Shown piece by piece: positions 25,288 to 34,289 of a DNA stretch of 64,000 bases (positions are counted from its first letter, which is position 1; each line of letters starts with the position of its first letter). Both the position numbers and the translations under genes were made by a program. The DNA comes from Halobacillus sp. Marseille-P3879 (GTDB lineage Bacteria; Bacillota; Bacilli; Bacillales; Halobacillaceae). Under the pieces are notes generated by a model. The model was given only the letters and a program-made list of their open reading frames with translations. It was not told where the DNA came from and searched no databases. The stretch spans positions 806,001-870,000 of the forward strand of contig NZ_OESS01000001.1 in NCBI RefSeq assembly GCF_900240285.1, given 5' to 3'.

Positions 25288-26610
25288 ATGAGACAAGAGG
25301 AAAAAAGTACATCTTTGACGGTGGGTGTTGAAGAAAAACTCTCACCGGCAAAAAGCTTTCTTTATGGTTTGCAGCACGTATTCGTTTCTAATGTTTGGCT
25401 TGATCCGATTTACGTGGCCGCTTTAATCGGTTTACCACTAGGGTTATCAGCAAATATGGTGAATGCTATCTTTATTGCTGCTGGTCTGGTCACACTTGTC
25501 CAGGCGACAAGGTTTGTCCGTTTGCCTGTGGTTCAAGGTCCGTCAGCAGCTTTTGATGCCTTAATGATCAGTGCGGGTAAATCACAGAATTTAGGAGCTG
25601 CAGGCGGCGCTATTATTGTAAGTGCATTGATTGTATTCTTACTGGCGATTACTGGTTTGTTAAGCAGGTTAAGGTCATTCTTTACCCCGGTAGTTACCGG
25701 GACAGTGATTTTTATTGTTGGGGTTGCGCTTTCTGGTTTCACTTTAGAGTTGTTTTTAGGAGGAGCACCTGGGTCAGAGACATTTCTAAACGGCGGCGTA
25801 CTCACGATGTCGATCACTTCAGCACTGATCGTTCTTTTGTTATCTGTATTTGGGAGAGGAAAACTGCGCTCTTTTTCATTTTTAATCGCTCTTGTTATTG
25901 GAGATCTTATCGGATTGCTATTTGGGTATATTAATTTTTCTACCGTAGCAGAAAGCAGTTGGTTTGGTTTACCACAATTTCTTCCCTATGGGGAGCTTAC
26001 GTTTGACTGGATTACATTCGGTGCATTCTTCTTCGCTTACCTTGTGGCGGTGATTGAAGCCATGGGGGTTTACCATGCAGCTGCTGAAATGGTTGACGTT
26101 AAATTAGATGATAGACGAATTCGCGGGGGATTTGCCGGCGAGTCTTTAGGGTCGCTGGCCTCTACGTTGATCGGGGGATTCCCCACTACAGCCTACGGAC
26201 AAAACGTAGGGTTATTGCGTTTAACGGGCGTAGGGTCGCGTCACGCTGTAAAAGTAGCCGCTCTTATTTTCCTTATCCTGGGTTTCGTGCCAAAAGCGGG
26301 GGCGTTGTTAGCTGTTACTCCCCACGCTGTGGTCGGAGGAATCTTTTTACCGGCAGCCGCATCCCTCATTTTCACGGGACTCAATATTTTAGGAGGGATG
26401 AAGAAAACAGACGCGAACTTTATGATCGCCGGTATCTCTATTTTACTGGCAATTGCCTTGCCAGACTTTTTTGAAGAGACGGAAGGCTGGCTGGGGGATT
26501 TGCTCGGTAACACTATTTTAGTCGGAGGTATATGTGCGGTTCTATTACAACTTATACTGGTTCAGTTTCCAGACTGGCTCAGTTTAAAAAAAGGAGTAGA
26601 AAAACAATGA
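25288..26610 (+). CDS. NCS2 (nucleobase:cation symporter-2) family permease under TPP control
   Basis: The 440-residue polytopic permease has about 12-14 spans. NCS2 features are GLQHVFVSNVWLDPIYVAAL near the start, VQGPSAAFDALM (the QGP region), AVIEAMGVYHA (the conserved helix 8 Glu) and GGFPTTAYGQNVGLLRLTGV. The family imports purines, pyrimidines or ascorbate. Because a TPP riboswitch leads the transcript, the substrate is probably a thiamine precursor resembling a pyrimidine. ATG 25288 was chosen for GTGAGGAGGA; an in-frame start at 25198 lies before the terminator hairpin. Stop overlaps the next ATG (ATGA). Confidence 0.88.
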   Translation: MRQEEKSTSLTVGVEEKLSPAKSFLYGLQHVFVSNVWLDPIYVAALIGLPLGLSANMVNAIFIAAGLVTLVQATRFVRLPVVQGPSAAFDALMISAGKSQNLGAAGGAIIVSALIVFLLAITGLLSRLRSFFTPVVTGTVIFIVGVALSGFTLELFLGGAPGSETFLNGGVLTMSITSALIVLLLSVFGRGKLRSFSFLIALVIGDLIGLLFGYINFSTVAESSWFGLPQFLPYGELTFDWITFGAFFFAYLVAVIEAMGVYHAAAEMVDVKLDDRRIRGGFAGESLGSLASTLIGGFPTTAYGQNVGLLRLTGVGSRHAVKVAALIFLILGFVPKAGALLAVTPHAVVGGIFLPAAASLIFTGLNILGGMKKTDANFMIAGISILLAIALPDFFEETEGWLGDLLGNTILVGGICAVLLQLILVQFPDWLSLKKGVEKQ

Positions 26611-27692
26611 GACAGCAGACGAAACAGATGATTGAGCAGCTTATTTCTTTTATTATATATCGACGATCGACAGATAAAGATTTTCAGGATTTGGCACTCT
26701 CCTTATTTTCTTATCAATTTGAATACAACCTTCCTTATAAAAAGTATTGTCAAAAAAGGAGAAAAACCCCCTTGACGGTCCAGCACTGGCAGGAGATCCC
26801 TGCCTTGCCGATCCAGGCATTTAAGGAACTACCTTTAACCTGTGAGTCAACCACAGAACCTGAGTCCGTGTTTTTGACTAGTGGAACGACAAATGTGGAG
26901 AAACGCGGGCAGAACATTCATCCTACTTTAGCCGTGTGGGATGTATCAATGATGACCGCTTTTAAACAATTTGTATTGCCGGATCAACAGACTGCGACCA
27001 TTTATGTGCTTTCTCCTGCGGAAGATTTGAATCAGCAGTCTTCTTTATCCCGTTATTTAACCAACGCAGTCAAGCATTTCGGCACAGAAGACAGCCGTTT
27101 CTTCTTTAAAGAAGAGGGACTTGAAATGGCGGCTTTAACTGCCGCTTTAAAAGAGAAGGAAAGCAAACGAGAACCTGTTTTACTGATGGGCGCCTCATCT
27201 GCTTATGTTCACTTTATAGACTATTGTATGGAGCGTGATCTTACCTTCCATCTCCCGGAAGGCAGTCGGATATTTGATACCGGCGGATTTAAAGGACAGT
27301 CTCGAGAGCTGACTCGTGAAGAAATGTATGAATCTTTTGCCAGGGTATTTGACGTTGATCCAAACAACTTTATTAACATGTACGGGATGACAGAATTAAG
27401 TTCCCAGATTTACGAAGTGACCGCCCAGTCTCCGAGATTCGAGAAGGTAAACCCGGATTGGGTAAAGACCCTCGTGCTGGATCCGGATACATTACGTCCC
27501 GTAAAAGCCGGGGAAATTGGTGTGCTGGCTCATTATGACTTAGCTAATTGGAATTCCTGTATGGCGGTCTTAACCGAGGATATTGGTTACGAAACAGAGA
27601 ATGGATTTGTACTACTAGGTCGAGTGGAGGGTTCAGAAGCACGCGGCTGCTCCATCGCAGTGGACGAGCTTATGAAGGCAAATGGAAAGTAG
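26607..27692 (+). CDS. LuxE-like acyl-protein synthetase (acid-activating subunit)
   Basis: The 361-residue member of the LuxE/PaaK-type adenylate-forming family activates a carboxylic acid with ATP and holds it as a thioester on its own cysteine. Seen: FLTSGTTNVEKRGQ (phosphate loop), RIFDTGGFKGQSRELTREE, NMYGMTELSSQIYE, and a C-terminal RGCSIAVDEL with Cys348, in the place of the LuxE acyl-acceptor Cys. ATG overlaps the permease stop by 4 nt with AAAGGAG before it. Next to a LuxC-like reductase, so the pair should turn an acid into an aldehyde. No luciferase genes are near. Confidence 0.88.
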   Translation: MRQQTKQMIEQLISFIIYRRSTDKDFQDLALSLFSYQFEYNLPYKKYCQKRRKTPLTVQHWQEIPALPIQAFKELPLTCESTTEPESVFLTSGTTNVEKRGQNIHPTLAVWDVSMMTAFKQFVLPDQQTATIYVLSPAEDLNQQSSLSRYLTNAVKHFGTEDSRFFFKEEGLEMAALTAALKEKESKREPVLLMGASSAYVHFIDYCMERDLTFHLPEGSRIFDTGGFKGQSRELTREEMYESFARVFDVDPNNFINMYGMTELSSQIYEVTAQSPRFEKVNPDWVKTLVLDPDTLRPVKAGEIGVLAHYDLANWNSCMAVLTEDIGYETENGFVLLGRVEGSEARGCSIAVDELMKANGK

Positions 27693-27701
27693 GGATCCTT
27701 A

Positions 27702-29153
27702 ATGAACAAAGAACAACAAGAGACTCAGGCATATTTCATTCCTGACACGATTCAATTGACGTCGTTTACTACGAGGGAATTTGAGTCGAAACAAGGGAAG
27801 TTAATTTTAAAATCTCCTACCCTTTCAGGAAAAGATATTCAATTCATTACAGACACCATAAAGGCTAATCAGAAAAATTATCTTGACAGGCTCCAGACTA
27901 CTGAAGTAATCGACATTGTGGACGCAGCGGTCCAGAAATGGCTGGATCCTGATTATCATTTGAGGAAATTTGCAGAGAAATGGCTGCCCGTGATTACAGG
28001 TTATGATGCAGAAATGATCCGGCTTGAATTAAAACGATTCCTGCGCACCTTTCGTAAACAAGAGCTGCTTCGTTTTTTAGTGGAGGAATTTGACGATCCA
28101 GCTGTACTCGATGATTTTCGTCCCAGAAAAAAAGGGGGTCTCAGCAAAGCCTATGGTCCCAATCTTATCTTGCACTTTTTTTCAGGGAACGTGCCAGGAC
28201 TCCCCGTTTGGAATTTGGTCATGGGGTTACTGATTAAGTCGGGACAGCTTGGCAAAACGTCTTCATCAGAGCCGCTCATGCCTGTATTATTTGCTAAGTC
28301 CCTGGAGGAAGTTAATCCTGAGCTGGCAAAGACATTAGCGGTGCTGCCGTGGAAAGGAGGAGAAGAACAGCTTGAGCAGCCAGCTATAAAAGCAGCCGAG
28401 GCTGTTGTGGCCTATGGCTCAAGTGACTCAGTAGAAAATATAAGGAAGCGGGTTCCTGCTCACAAGCGATTTTTAAGCTATGGTCATAAAATTAGTTTCG
28501 CAATGGTTGGTCAGGAAGCCCTGACAGTGGATCGCTATAGGGCCTCAATCCACAGGGTAGCTGAAGATGTTTCTGTCTATGATCAGCAAGGATGTGTATC
28601 TCCTCAAATCATTTATGTAGAACAAGGGGGAAGTGTGAGCCCGAGAGAATTTGCTCAGCTCTTAGCTAAAGAAATGGACCATTATAATCACAAAAAACCA
28701 AGAGGGCCCCTCCTTGAAAATGAAGCCTTAGCTATTCAGTCTTTTCGCAGCCAATATGAATTTCAAATGGAAAGTAGTGTGTACGGCCATCCTGCCGATA
28801 CAAGCTGGACAGTGGTCTATCATTCAGAACCTGGATTTGAACCTTCCCCTTTAAATCGGGCTGTCCATGTGTTTAGCTGTACACACTTAGAGCAGGTATA
28901 TCCTAAGTTGACGGCATTCTGTCAATATTTACAAACGGTTGGTGTGGCTGTTAGACCAAACCGGTTGTTTAAGCTATCTGAAGACCTGGGAAAAGCGGGA
29001 GTCAGCCGGGTTTGTTCCGTAGGGAAGATGGCGCAGGCCCCTGCTGGCTGGCACCATGACGGGGAATTCAATTTATTAAACCTCATTCGCTGGACAGATA
29101 TTGAAACCAGTGCTGAACGACACGCCGAACATTATGATGAAGATTCAGAATAA
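27702..29153 (+). CDS. LuxC-like acyl reductase (aldehyde-forming)
   Basis: The 483-residue protein belongs to the LuxC acyl-CoA reductase family, within the aldehyde dehydrogenase fold. Typical stretches are HFFSGNVPGLPVWNLVMGLL, LPWKGGEEQ, VVAYGSSDSVENIRKRVP and the catalytic DQQGCVSPQ with Cys298. It would accept the acyl group from the LuxE-like protein and reduce it with NAD(P)H to the aldehyde. The start at 27702 has only a weak site (AGGGATC), suggesting translation coupled to the gene before. The chain is as long as LuxC. Here the substrate is probably not a fatty acid, given the TPP riboswitch. Confidence 0.88.
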   Translation: MNKEQQETQAYFIPDTIQLTSFTTREFESKQGKLILKSPTLSGKDIQFITDTIKANQKNYLDRLQTTEVIDIVDAAVQKWLDPDYHLRKFAEKWLPVITGYDAEMIRLELKRFLRTFRKQELLRFLVEEFDDPAVLDDFRPRKKGGLSKAYGPNLILHFFSGNVPGLPVWNLVMGLLIKSGQLGKTSSSEPLMPVLFAKSLEEVNPELAKTLAVLPWKGGEEQLEQPAIKAAEAVVAYGSSDSVENIRKRVPAHKRFLSYGHKISFAMVGQEALTVDRYRASIHRVAEDVSVYDQQGCVSPQIIYVEQGGSVSPREFAQLLAKEMDHYNHKKPRGPLLENEALAIQSFRSQYEFQMESSVYGHPADTSWTVVYHSEPGFEPSPLNRAVHVFSCTHLEQVYPKLTAFCQYLQTVGVAVRPNRLFKLSEDLGKAGVSRVCSVGKMAQAPAGWHHDGEFNLLNLIRWTDIETSAERHAEHYDEDSE

Positions 29154-29165
29154 GGAGGTAAGAAA

Positions 29166-29933
29166 ATGGATTTGAAAGGAAAAATTGCATTAGTAACCGG
29201 GGCGAGCCGGGGGATTGGTGCTGAGATTGCAAAAGCTTTTGGAGAGGAAGGGGCATTCGTTATTGTTAATTACCTTCAAAATGAAGAAAAAGCAGAGACA
29301 GTTGTTGACCATATTAAAAATCAAGGCGGGGAATCCATAGCTTTGCAGGCAGATGTTACTGACGAGAAATCAGTCCAAGACCTGGTCGCAAAAGTAGTCG
29401 ATTCGTTTGGAGCCATTGACGTCGTCGTCAATAATGCATTGCCTTCTTATACATTCAACCCGAAAACGCGAAAAGCGGCGTGGGCCATGAAATGGGAAGA
29501 CTATCAGAAACAAATTGAAGGGAGTATAGGCGGAGCTTTCCATGTGTGTAAAGCGGTTATGCCTTATATGAAAGAACAAAATAGTGGACGAATTATCAAC
29601 TTACTAACGAACTTAATCGATCTTCCTCTAGTCCCTTACCACGACTATACGACAGCCAAAGCTGGGCTTCTCGGATACAGCCGCAACCTCGCAGCGGATC
29701 TTGGTCCATTTGGAATAACAGTGAATTGTGTAGCGCCGGGATTGACATACCCAACAGATTCAAGCATGGAAACAAAAGAAGACGTACGTGAGGAAATTGC
29801 TCGTCTTACGCCGATGGGGAAAGTCGCTTCACCAGAAGACATTACCGGAAGTGTCCTGTTTTTTGCTTCCGATTGGGCATCGTTTGTTACCGGGCAGTGT
29901 ATTCGTGTGGATGGCGGATTAGTAATGAAATAG
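29166..29933 (+). CDS. Short-chain dehydrogenase/reductase ending the TPP-controlled operon
   Basis: The 255-residue classical SDR has TGASRGIGAEIAKAF (cofactor loop), DVTDE, VNNALPS (NNA variant of NNAG), and the active-site YTTAK. The residue 13 before that tyrosine is Thr, not the usual Ser (INLLTNLID). It ends PGLTYPTDSS...VTGQCIRVDGG, like FabG-type enzymes. In this operon it could reduce the aldehyde made by the LuxC-like protein to an alcohol. AAGGAGG precedes the ATG, 12 nt after the reductase. A terminator at 30027 closes the operon. Confidence 0.85.
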   Translation: MDLKGKIALVTGASRGIGAEIAKAFGEEGAFVIVNYLQNEEKAETVVDHIKNQGGESIALQADVTDEKSVQDLVAKVVDSFGAIDVVVNNALPSYTFNPKTRKAAWAMKWEDYQKQIEGSIGGAFHVCKAVMPYMKEQNSGRIINLLTNLIDLPLVPYHDYTTAKAGLLGYSRNLAADLGPFGITVNCVAPGLTYPTDSSMETKEDVREEIARLTPMGKVASPEDITGSVLFFASDWASFVTGQCIRVDGGLVMK

Positions 29934-30026
29934 TGATAAAAAATATATTGTGAAGATAGCAGGAGGCTGCGATAAGATAATAGAGACGGTAACCTTCACC
30001 TTTCCACAACAATCCTGCAGGATGAA

Positions 30027-30060
30027 AGAAACCCGTCAAAAAATACAACGGGTTTCTTAA
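30027..30060. terminator. Bidirectional terminator
   Basis: AGAAACCCGT and ACGGGTTTCT pair perfectly over 10 bp around an 11-nt loop, between the convergent SDR and cell wall hydrolase genes. Confidence 0.8.
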
Positions 30061-30080
30061 GGATGATCATCTTTTCGTTT

Positions 30081-30719
30081 TTAATCAGCATACTCAGCAA
30101 AAAGGTGGTCTTCAATCCTTACACTCGGTGTTGTATTTGTAAATATCCACTCAGAAGTTGAAGTCTTAGGGTTATAAAAATAAGTAGCACCTGAGGTAGG
30201 ATCCCAACCCTTCCAAGCATCCTTGACAGCTTGATATGCTGTGGAAGTTGGAATTAAATCGTATTGACCATTATGTACAGGCGTGAAAGCATTCTCCTGA
30301 TGAATAACTTCTTCTATCGTTGAAGGAAATTCTGAGGAGTGTAAACGATTTTTAATAACAGCAGCTACTGCTACTTGTCCTTCATAGGATTCTCCCCGTG
30401 CTTCTCCGTTTACTGCTTTTGCGACTTTTTCGATTTCACCCAGTTGCCTCAATGTTTGCTGGCCTACGGCACCATCGACTGGAAGGTTAAAGTCTTCTTG
30501 AAGCTGGCGGATGGCTTCTTCTGTCAACTTTCCATAGTAGCCGGTTGGTTTGACCTCCAGGTAACCTAATAATGCCAGGTCTTCTTGCACTTCAACAACT
30601 TGTTGTCCTGAAACCCCTGTCTTAAGAATAGATTCATGAGCAAAGGATTGTTTAGGAAAGTTAGATGAAATTAATAAACATCCCAAAATAGAAAATAAGA
30701 TTTTTACTTTTAACGACAT
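30081..30719 (-). CDS. SleB-like cell wall hydrolase with peptidoglycan-binding domain
   Basis: The 212-residue secreted protein has a signal peptide ending near QSFAHE and a PG_binding_1 domain (about 30-85; VVEVQEDLALLGYLEV and QLQEDFNLPVDGAVG). A Hydrolase_2 domain follows, as in SleB/CwlJ (AKAVNGEARGESYEGQVAVA then VIKNRLHSSEFP), with the catalytic Glu in NGEARGE. SleB lyses spore cortex at germination as a lytic transglycosylase. The usual partner gene ypeB is absent, so this may be a paralogue. ATG 30719 chosen for AAGGAGG at 30727-30733. An upstream in-frame start is unsupported. Confidence 0.87.
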   Translation of the reverse strand: MSLKVKILFSILGCLLISSNFPKQSFAHESILKTGVSGQQVVEVQEDLALLGYLEVKPTGYYGKLTEEAIRQLQEDFNLPVDGAVGQQTLRQLGEIEKVAKAVNGEARGESYEGQVAVAAVIKNRLHSSEFPSTIEEVIHQENAFTPVHNGQYDLIPTSTAYQAVKDAWKGWDPTSGATYFYNPKTSTSEWIFTNTTPSVRIEDHLFAEYAD

Positions 30720-31030
30720 ATAACAGCCTCCTTGAAAAACTAATATGCATTGTTTGAATGTCTCACACTTCCTTACTGAGCAGGCTGAATTATGCCTTCC
30801 TATTGCCCTCCGACCTTTCTGCATTACGGAGAGGGACTATCACTAAGTAATGTGGTATTTGTTTCCTGATCATCCAATATTTATTTCCCCATTTTTTTGG
30901 TCAAATAAACTTAACTTTCAACCTCGTATAGATAGAGACAGATCATCCTAAAATGCTTCCTGTTTTTCGAATTTCTTTTTGCGCCATGTTAACTTTCTAA
31001 ATTTTAAGCATTTTAGTTTCTGTTTAAGGA

Positions 31031-31170
31031 AAATATTGTTACGGTACTCTTAAAAAAAGAGGCGGTGTTATGTATATGAAATTCAGGTTTCAGCGTAAGG
31101 GAACGATCTAGCAGCTGAGACAACCGAAGAAGACTGCTCGGGTGACGGATGTTTGAGGAGCTGAATGAAT
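31031..31170 (+). pseudogene. 5' remnant of a second poly-gamma-glutamate hydrolase gene
   Basis: From 31031 the upstream and start region parallels 15561 onward (shared GTACTCTTAAA / GTTACTCTTAAA, a ribosome site and ATG). GCAGCTGAGACAACCGAAGA then encodes AAETTEEDCSGD, matching SETTDEDCSGE of the intact protein, and GAGGAGCTGAATGA matches its EELNE. About 50 nt of the membrane segment and the whole enzyme domain are gone, with frame breaks. The rest of 30720-31306 holds nothing I recognise. Confidence 0.65.
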
Positions 31171-31306
31171 GGCCCTGTCCCGGGTCGGAATTTTTTTAGG
31201 TTTTGTAGATGTAAAAAAGAAATCATGGAGGATGGACCGGCATAATGGTCGTTCAAAAGTGTATGAGGAAGAGAAGAAGATCTTGAATTTGAAAGGCGGA
31301 ATAAGT

Positions 31307-31753
31307 ATGATATGGTTTTTTCTTGCAGTATTTGCTCTGTTAGCCGGCATGGCCCTGCCCACACAATTTAGTATCAACGCGGTTTTACGTTCACAAGTGG
31401 TGAGCCCCTATTTAGCCTCTTTGATTTCTTTTTTTATTGGAACGTTTGTACTGCTTGTGGTTACACTAACTCTGGATAAAGGATTAAAAATACATAAAGA
31501 ATTGTTTCAGCAGCCGTGGTGGATTTGGACAGGTGGGGTATTAGGGGCTTTTTATGTTTTAGCCACGATCGTTCTGATTCCAAAATTAGGAGCCGCCAAT
31601 ACTATTGCATATATTTTAGCCGGACAGATTTTTATGTCGATTGTGATTGACCATTTCGGCCTTATTCATGTTCCCGTTCATGAAATAAGTCTGCCTCGAA
31701 TTGGGGGAGCGATATTAATTGCAGCAGGTGTTATTCTCGTTCAAAAATTTTAA
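31307..31753 (+). CDS. YdcZ/DUF606 family DMT-type membrane protein
   Basis: The 148-residue protein has five predicted spans and belongs to the DUF606 (YdcZ) part of the drug/metabolite transporter superfamily. The start FFLAVFALLAGMALPTQFSI is typical, as are WWIWTGGVLGAFYVL and GAANTIAYILAGQIFMS. Members are half-length and often work as pairs, but only one gene is here. ATG 31307 chosen for GAAAGGCGG. The open frame upstream is the degraded region after the hydrolase remnant. Substrate unknown. Confidence 0.85.
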   Translation: MIWFFLAVFALLAGMALPTQFSINAVLRSQVVSPYLASLISFFIGTFVLLVVTLTLDKGLKIHKELFQQPWWIWTGGVLGAFYVLATIVLIPKLGAANTIAYILAGQIFMSIVIDHFGLIHVPVHEISLPRIGGAILIAAGVILVQKF

Positions 31754-31770
31754 TCGAAGACCACGATCGG

Positions 31771-31795
31771 AAGCATCCCTAAAGGGGTGCTTTTT
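31771..31795 (+). terminator. Terminator (AAGCATCCC type, second copy)
   Basis: AAGCATCCC and GGGGTGCTT with TTTTTAATTT after it. Nearly identical to 12455-12482, including flanks. Confidence 0.8.
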
Positions 31796-31846
31796 AATTT
31801 GGAGGAATGTTTATAAACGAAAAAGGATTGACCACAGGTTCAGTTC

Positions 31847-31886
31847 TTTTTTTATTCAAACAAATTTTTAGTTTGAATAAAAAAAA
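31847..31886. promoter_or_regulatory. 15-bp inverted repeat ahead of the D-amino-acid operon
   Basis: TTTTTTTATTCAAAC and GTTTGAATAAAAAAA pair perfectly around a 9-nt spacer, a few bases upstream of the -35 element. A second small palindrome GTTTGTTGACAAAC (31888-31901) overlaps that -35. It may be an operator for the YheO-type regulator, though the A/T-rich arms could also act as an UP element. Confidence 0.45.
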
Positions 31887-31891
31887 GTTTG

Positions 31892-31920
31892 TTGACAAAC
31901 ATCTGAATTAAATTTATAGT
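31892..31920 (+). promoter_or_regulatory. Sigma-A type promoter of the D-amino-acid operon
   Basis: TTGACA (31892-31897), a 17-bp spacer, and TATAGT (31915-31920). It lies 50 bp before the regulator gene and is a near-consensus match. Confidence 0.7.
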
Positions 31921-31969
31921 TTAGTTACACAATTTTCTAAAAATTAAATCTATTGATCAAAGGCAGGTT

Positions 31970-32635
31970 ATGATCTTGGAACATATTAACGAAGAACTGG
32001 ATTTTTTGAAGTCTTTTATTAAAGGAATCGCTAATCATTTTGGTGAGAGCTGTGAGACCGTTTTGCTCGACGTTTCCAATCATGAGGAATATGGAAGCGG
32101 TTTAATTGTTGCGATTGAGAACGGTCATATTACAGGGAGAAAGGTAGGAGATACGGGGACTAACTTAGGGTTGGAGATTTTAAGAGGGACAGAAAGTTCT
32201 GGAGATAAGCACAATTATATGACCCAGACGAAGGATGGAAAGATGCTTCGTTCCACGACGATGTACATAAGGAATTCTGAGGGGCAGCCAATTGGCTGTA
32301 TCTGTATCAATTTGGATATTACGGATCTTGTTATGGCGGAGAATACCATCAGGCAGTTCACACGAACGGATGATATCAACACAGAAGTGAATGAAGTGTT
32401 CGTCAACAATGTCAACGATGTGTTAGACATGCTGATCACAGAAGCCCAGGAACATGTGGGTAAACCTGTGGCCCGCATGAACAAAGAAGAAAAAATGAAA
32501 GGTATTCATTATTTGGATAAAAAAGGAGCCTTCTTGATTAAGAAAGCGGGGGATACGATTTGTTCCCACTTCGATATTTCCAAATACACGCTTTACAACT
32601 ACCTTGAAAAGGCCAGAGATAACGGCTCGGATTAA
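31970..32635 (+). CDS. YheO/DauR-type transcriptional regulator (PAS + HTH)
   Basis: The 221-residue regulator has an N-terminal YheO-like PAS domain (about 8-120; SCETVLLDVSNHEEYGSGLI and GQPIGCICINLDITDLV). A C-terminal HTH_22 follows (about 165-217; GAFLIKKAGDTICSHFDISK then YTLYNYLEKAR). DauR, a relative in Pseudomonas, represses D-arginine use. The genes after it are for D-amino acids, so a similar job is inferred here. It is first in the operon behind the promoter at 31892, so self-regulation is probable. Confidence 0.87.
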   Translation: MILEHINEELDFLKSFIKGIANHFGESCETVLLDVSNHEEYGSGLIVAIENGHITGRKVGDTGTNLGLEILRGTESSGDKHNYMTQTKDGKMLRSTTMYIRNSEGQPIGCICINLDITDLVMAENTIRQFTRTDDINTEVNEVFVNNVNDVLDMLITEAQEHVGKPVARMNKEEKMKGIHYLDKKGAFLIKKAGDTICSHFDISKYTLYNYLEKARDNGSD

Positions 32636-32790
32636 AAACTTGAATCAGGGTCCTTCATTAAAGGTCCCTTAAAATACATACACCTAAGAACAGCTTGCAG
32701 AATAGATAACGCTTCTAAGAAGATTTTTCCTCCACGACGGTTTTTGATGTAGGTTTGCTATGTGAAAACAAATTAAAGGAGAGGTACAGA

Positions 32791-34278
32791 ATGGGAGAAG
32801 CGCAGTTGGTGTATTTCTTAGTATTTCTTGGCTTTCTTTTGGCTATGGTTGCTGTCGGGGTTATCGTCAGCCGGAGTGTGAAGAGCGGGGAAGACTTCCT
32901 GATGGGAGGACGCGGTTTAACAACACCGCTATTAATTGGAACGACTTTAGCGACATTAGTCGGGACAGGCTCCAGCATGGGGGCTGTGGGTTATGGCTTT
33001 GCGAATGGCTGGGCCGGGGCGCTTTATGGGATAGGCGGTTCGGTCGGGATGTTCCTGCTGCTGCTGTTATTTGCTGACGTTCGTAAGTATAATTTTATGA
33101 CCTTCTCTGAGGAACTCAGCTTTTATTATGGAGCCAATAAATTAGTGAAGGGTTTAACTTCGATTATTCTTTACGTGGCCTGTATTGGCTGGTTGGGAGC
33201 GCACATTATCGGCGGGAGTTTGTACTTAAGCTGGATTACCGGCATTGATCCTGTTCTTTCCAAAGTTATTGTGGCGTTAGGATTTGGTTTATACACGTTA
33301 ATCGGCGGTTACCTGGCAGTCGTCTACACCGATGTTGTGCAGGGGATGATTTTATTTGTTGGATTCATTCTGTTGACGGTACTCTCCGTCGTTGCGATTG
33401 GAGGATTTAGTGAAGTGAGTGCGAATGTCACTCCGGAAATGGGCTCCTTCTTAGGTCTTCAGCAGGTGGGCATCATTCCTGCGATTTCTTTAGCCGTTGT
33501 GATTGCGGTTGGAGTGTTGGCCACTCCATCTTACCGGCACCGTATCTATTCTAGTAAAAATGCCCTGACGATTAAAAAAGGCTTCCTTATTACGGGTATT
33601 CTTTTTGCACTATTCTCTTTATTCCCTGCGATCGTCGGGATGTCAGCCAGTATTCTGAACCCGGGGATGGATTCAGAGTTCGCCTTCCCGTACTTAGCTA
33701 CGGAAGTTTTTCCGTTATGGATTGGAGCGATTGTTCTCATTGCAGGTCTTAGTGCCACGATGTCTTCAGGCAGCTCCGACTTTATTGCGGCTGTAACGAT
33801 CCTGCTTAGAGATGTGTTTGAGCTTTTTACCGGGCGGCTTCCAGAAAAAGAAAAAATGGTTTTATATTCAAGAATTTCACTCGTACTTACGCTTCTGCTG
33901 GCTTTGTTCTTCACGTTATTTACGAACAACATTATTACGTACATTTCTAATTTTATATCTACTGTCATGGCCGGCTTATTTGTAGCGGCACTGCTCGGTA
34001 AGTTCTGGAGCCGTGCAAATTGGCAGGGAGGCATCGCCAGTTTAATCGGAGGCTCTGTGACGTCATTTATTATTTTAAGCAGCGAGAGTATGACAGCCTT
34101 TTGGGGAAATCCAATTCTTCCCGCGATTATGGTGGCGATAGCCGCTAACATTGTCGTCAGCCTGCTTACCCCGGCGCAAGCCATTTCAAAAGAAGAGGCG
34201 CTTCGCATTCTGGAAGAAGAACGAACGCGACTGGATGAGGGGACCACCGTTATCCCTGATCAGAAGAATGTACAATAG
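32791..34278 (+). CDS. Sodium:solute symporter (SSS family) of the D-amino-acid operon
   Basis: This Na+-coupled transporter of about 495 residues has about 13 spans. SSS features are FLMGGRGLTTPLLIGTTLAT, GTGSSMGAVGYGFANG (unwound helix), WLGAHIIGGSLYL and GLSATMSSGSSDFIAAVTIL (Na2 site region with SSGSSD). From context it should import N-acyl-D-amino acids or D-amino acids. ATG 32791 after AAAGGAGAGG. It is separated by 11 nt from the PLP enzyme gene. The 155-bp gap before it has only a weak imperfect hairpin (32648-32670). Confidence 0.87.
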   Translation: MGEAQLVYFLVFLGFLLAMVAVGVIVSRSVKSGEDFLMGGRGLTTPLLIGTTLATLVGTGSSMGAVGYGFANGWAGALYGIGGSVGMFLLLLLFADVRKYNFMTFSEELSFYYGANKLVKGLTSIILYVACIGWLGAHIIGGSLYLSWITGIDPVLSKVIVALGFGLYTLIGGYLAVVYTDVVQGMILFVGFILLTVLSVVAIGGFSEVSANVTPEMGSFLGLQQVGIIPAISLAVVIAVGVLATPSYRHRIYSSKNALTIKKGFLITGILFALFSLFPAIVGMSASILNPGMDSEFAFPYLATEVFPLWIGAIVLIAGLSATMSSGSSDFIAAVTILLRDVFELFTGRLPEKEKMVLYSRISLVLTLLLALFFTLFTNNIITYISNFISTVMAGLFVAALLGKFWSRANWQGGIASLIGGSVTSFIILSSESMTAFWGNPILPAIMVAIAANIVVSLLTPAQAISKEEALRILEEERTRLDEGTTVIPDQKNVQ

Positions 34279-34289
34279 GAGGATTTTAT

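Noticed and set aside
26607-29153. Bioluminescence (lux) operon
   Set aside because: LuxE- and LuxC-like genes are present, but luxA, luxB and luxD are absent and a TPP riboswitch leads the operon.
33546-34247. 233-codon leftward frame inside the symporter gene
   Set aside because: Antisense of a clear SSS symporter; no ribosome site or motif.
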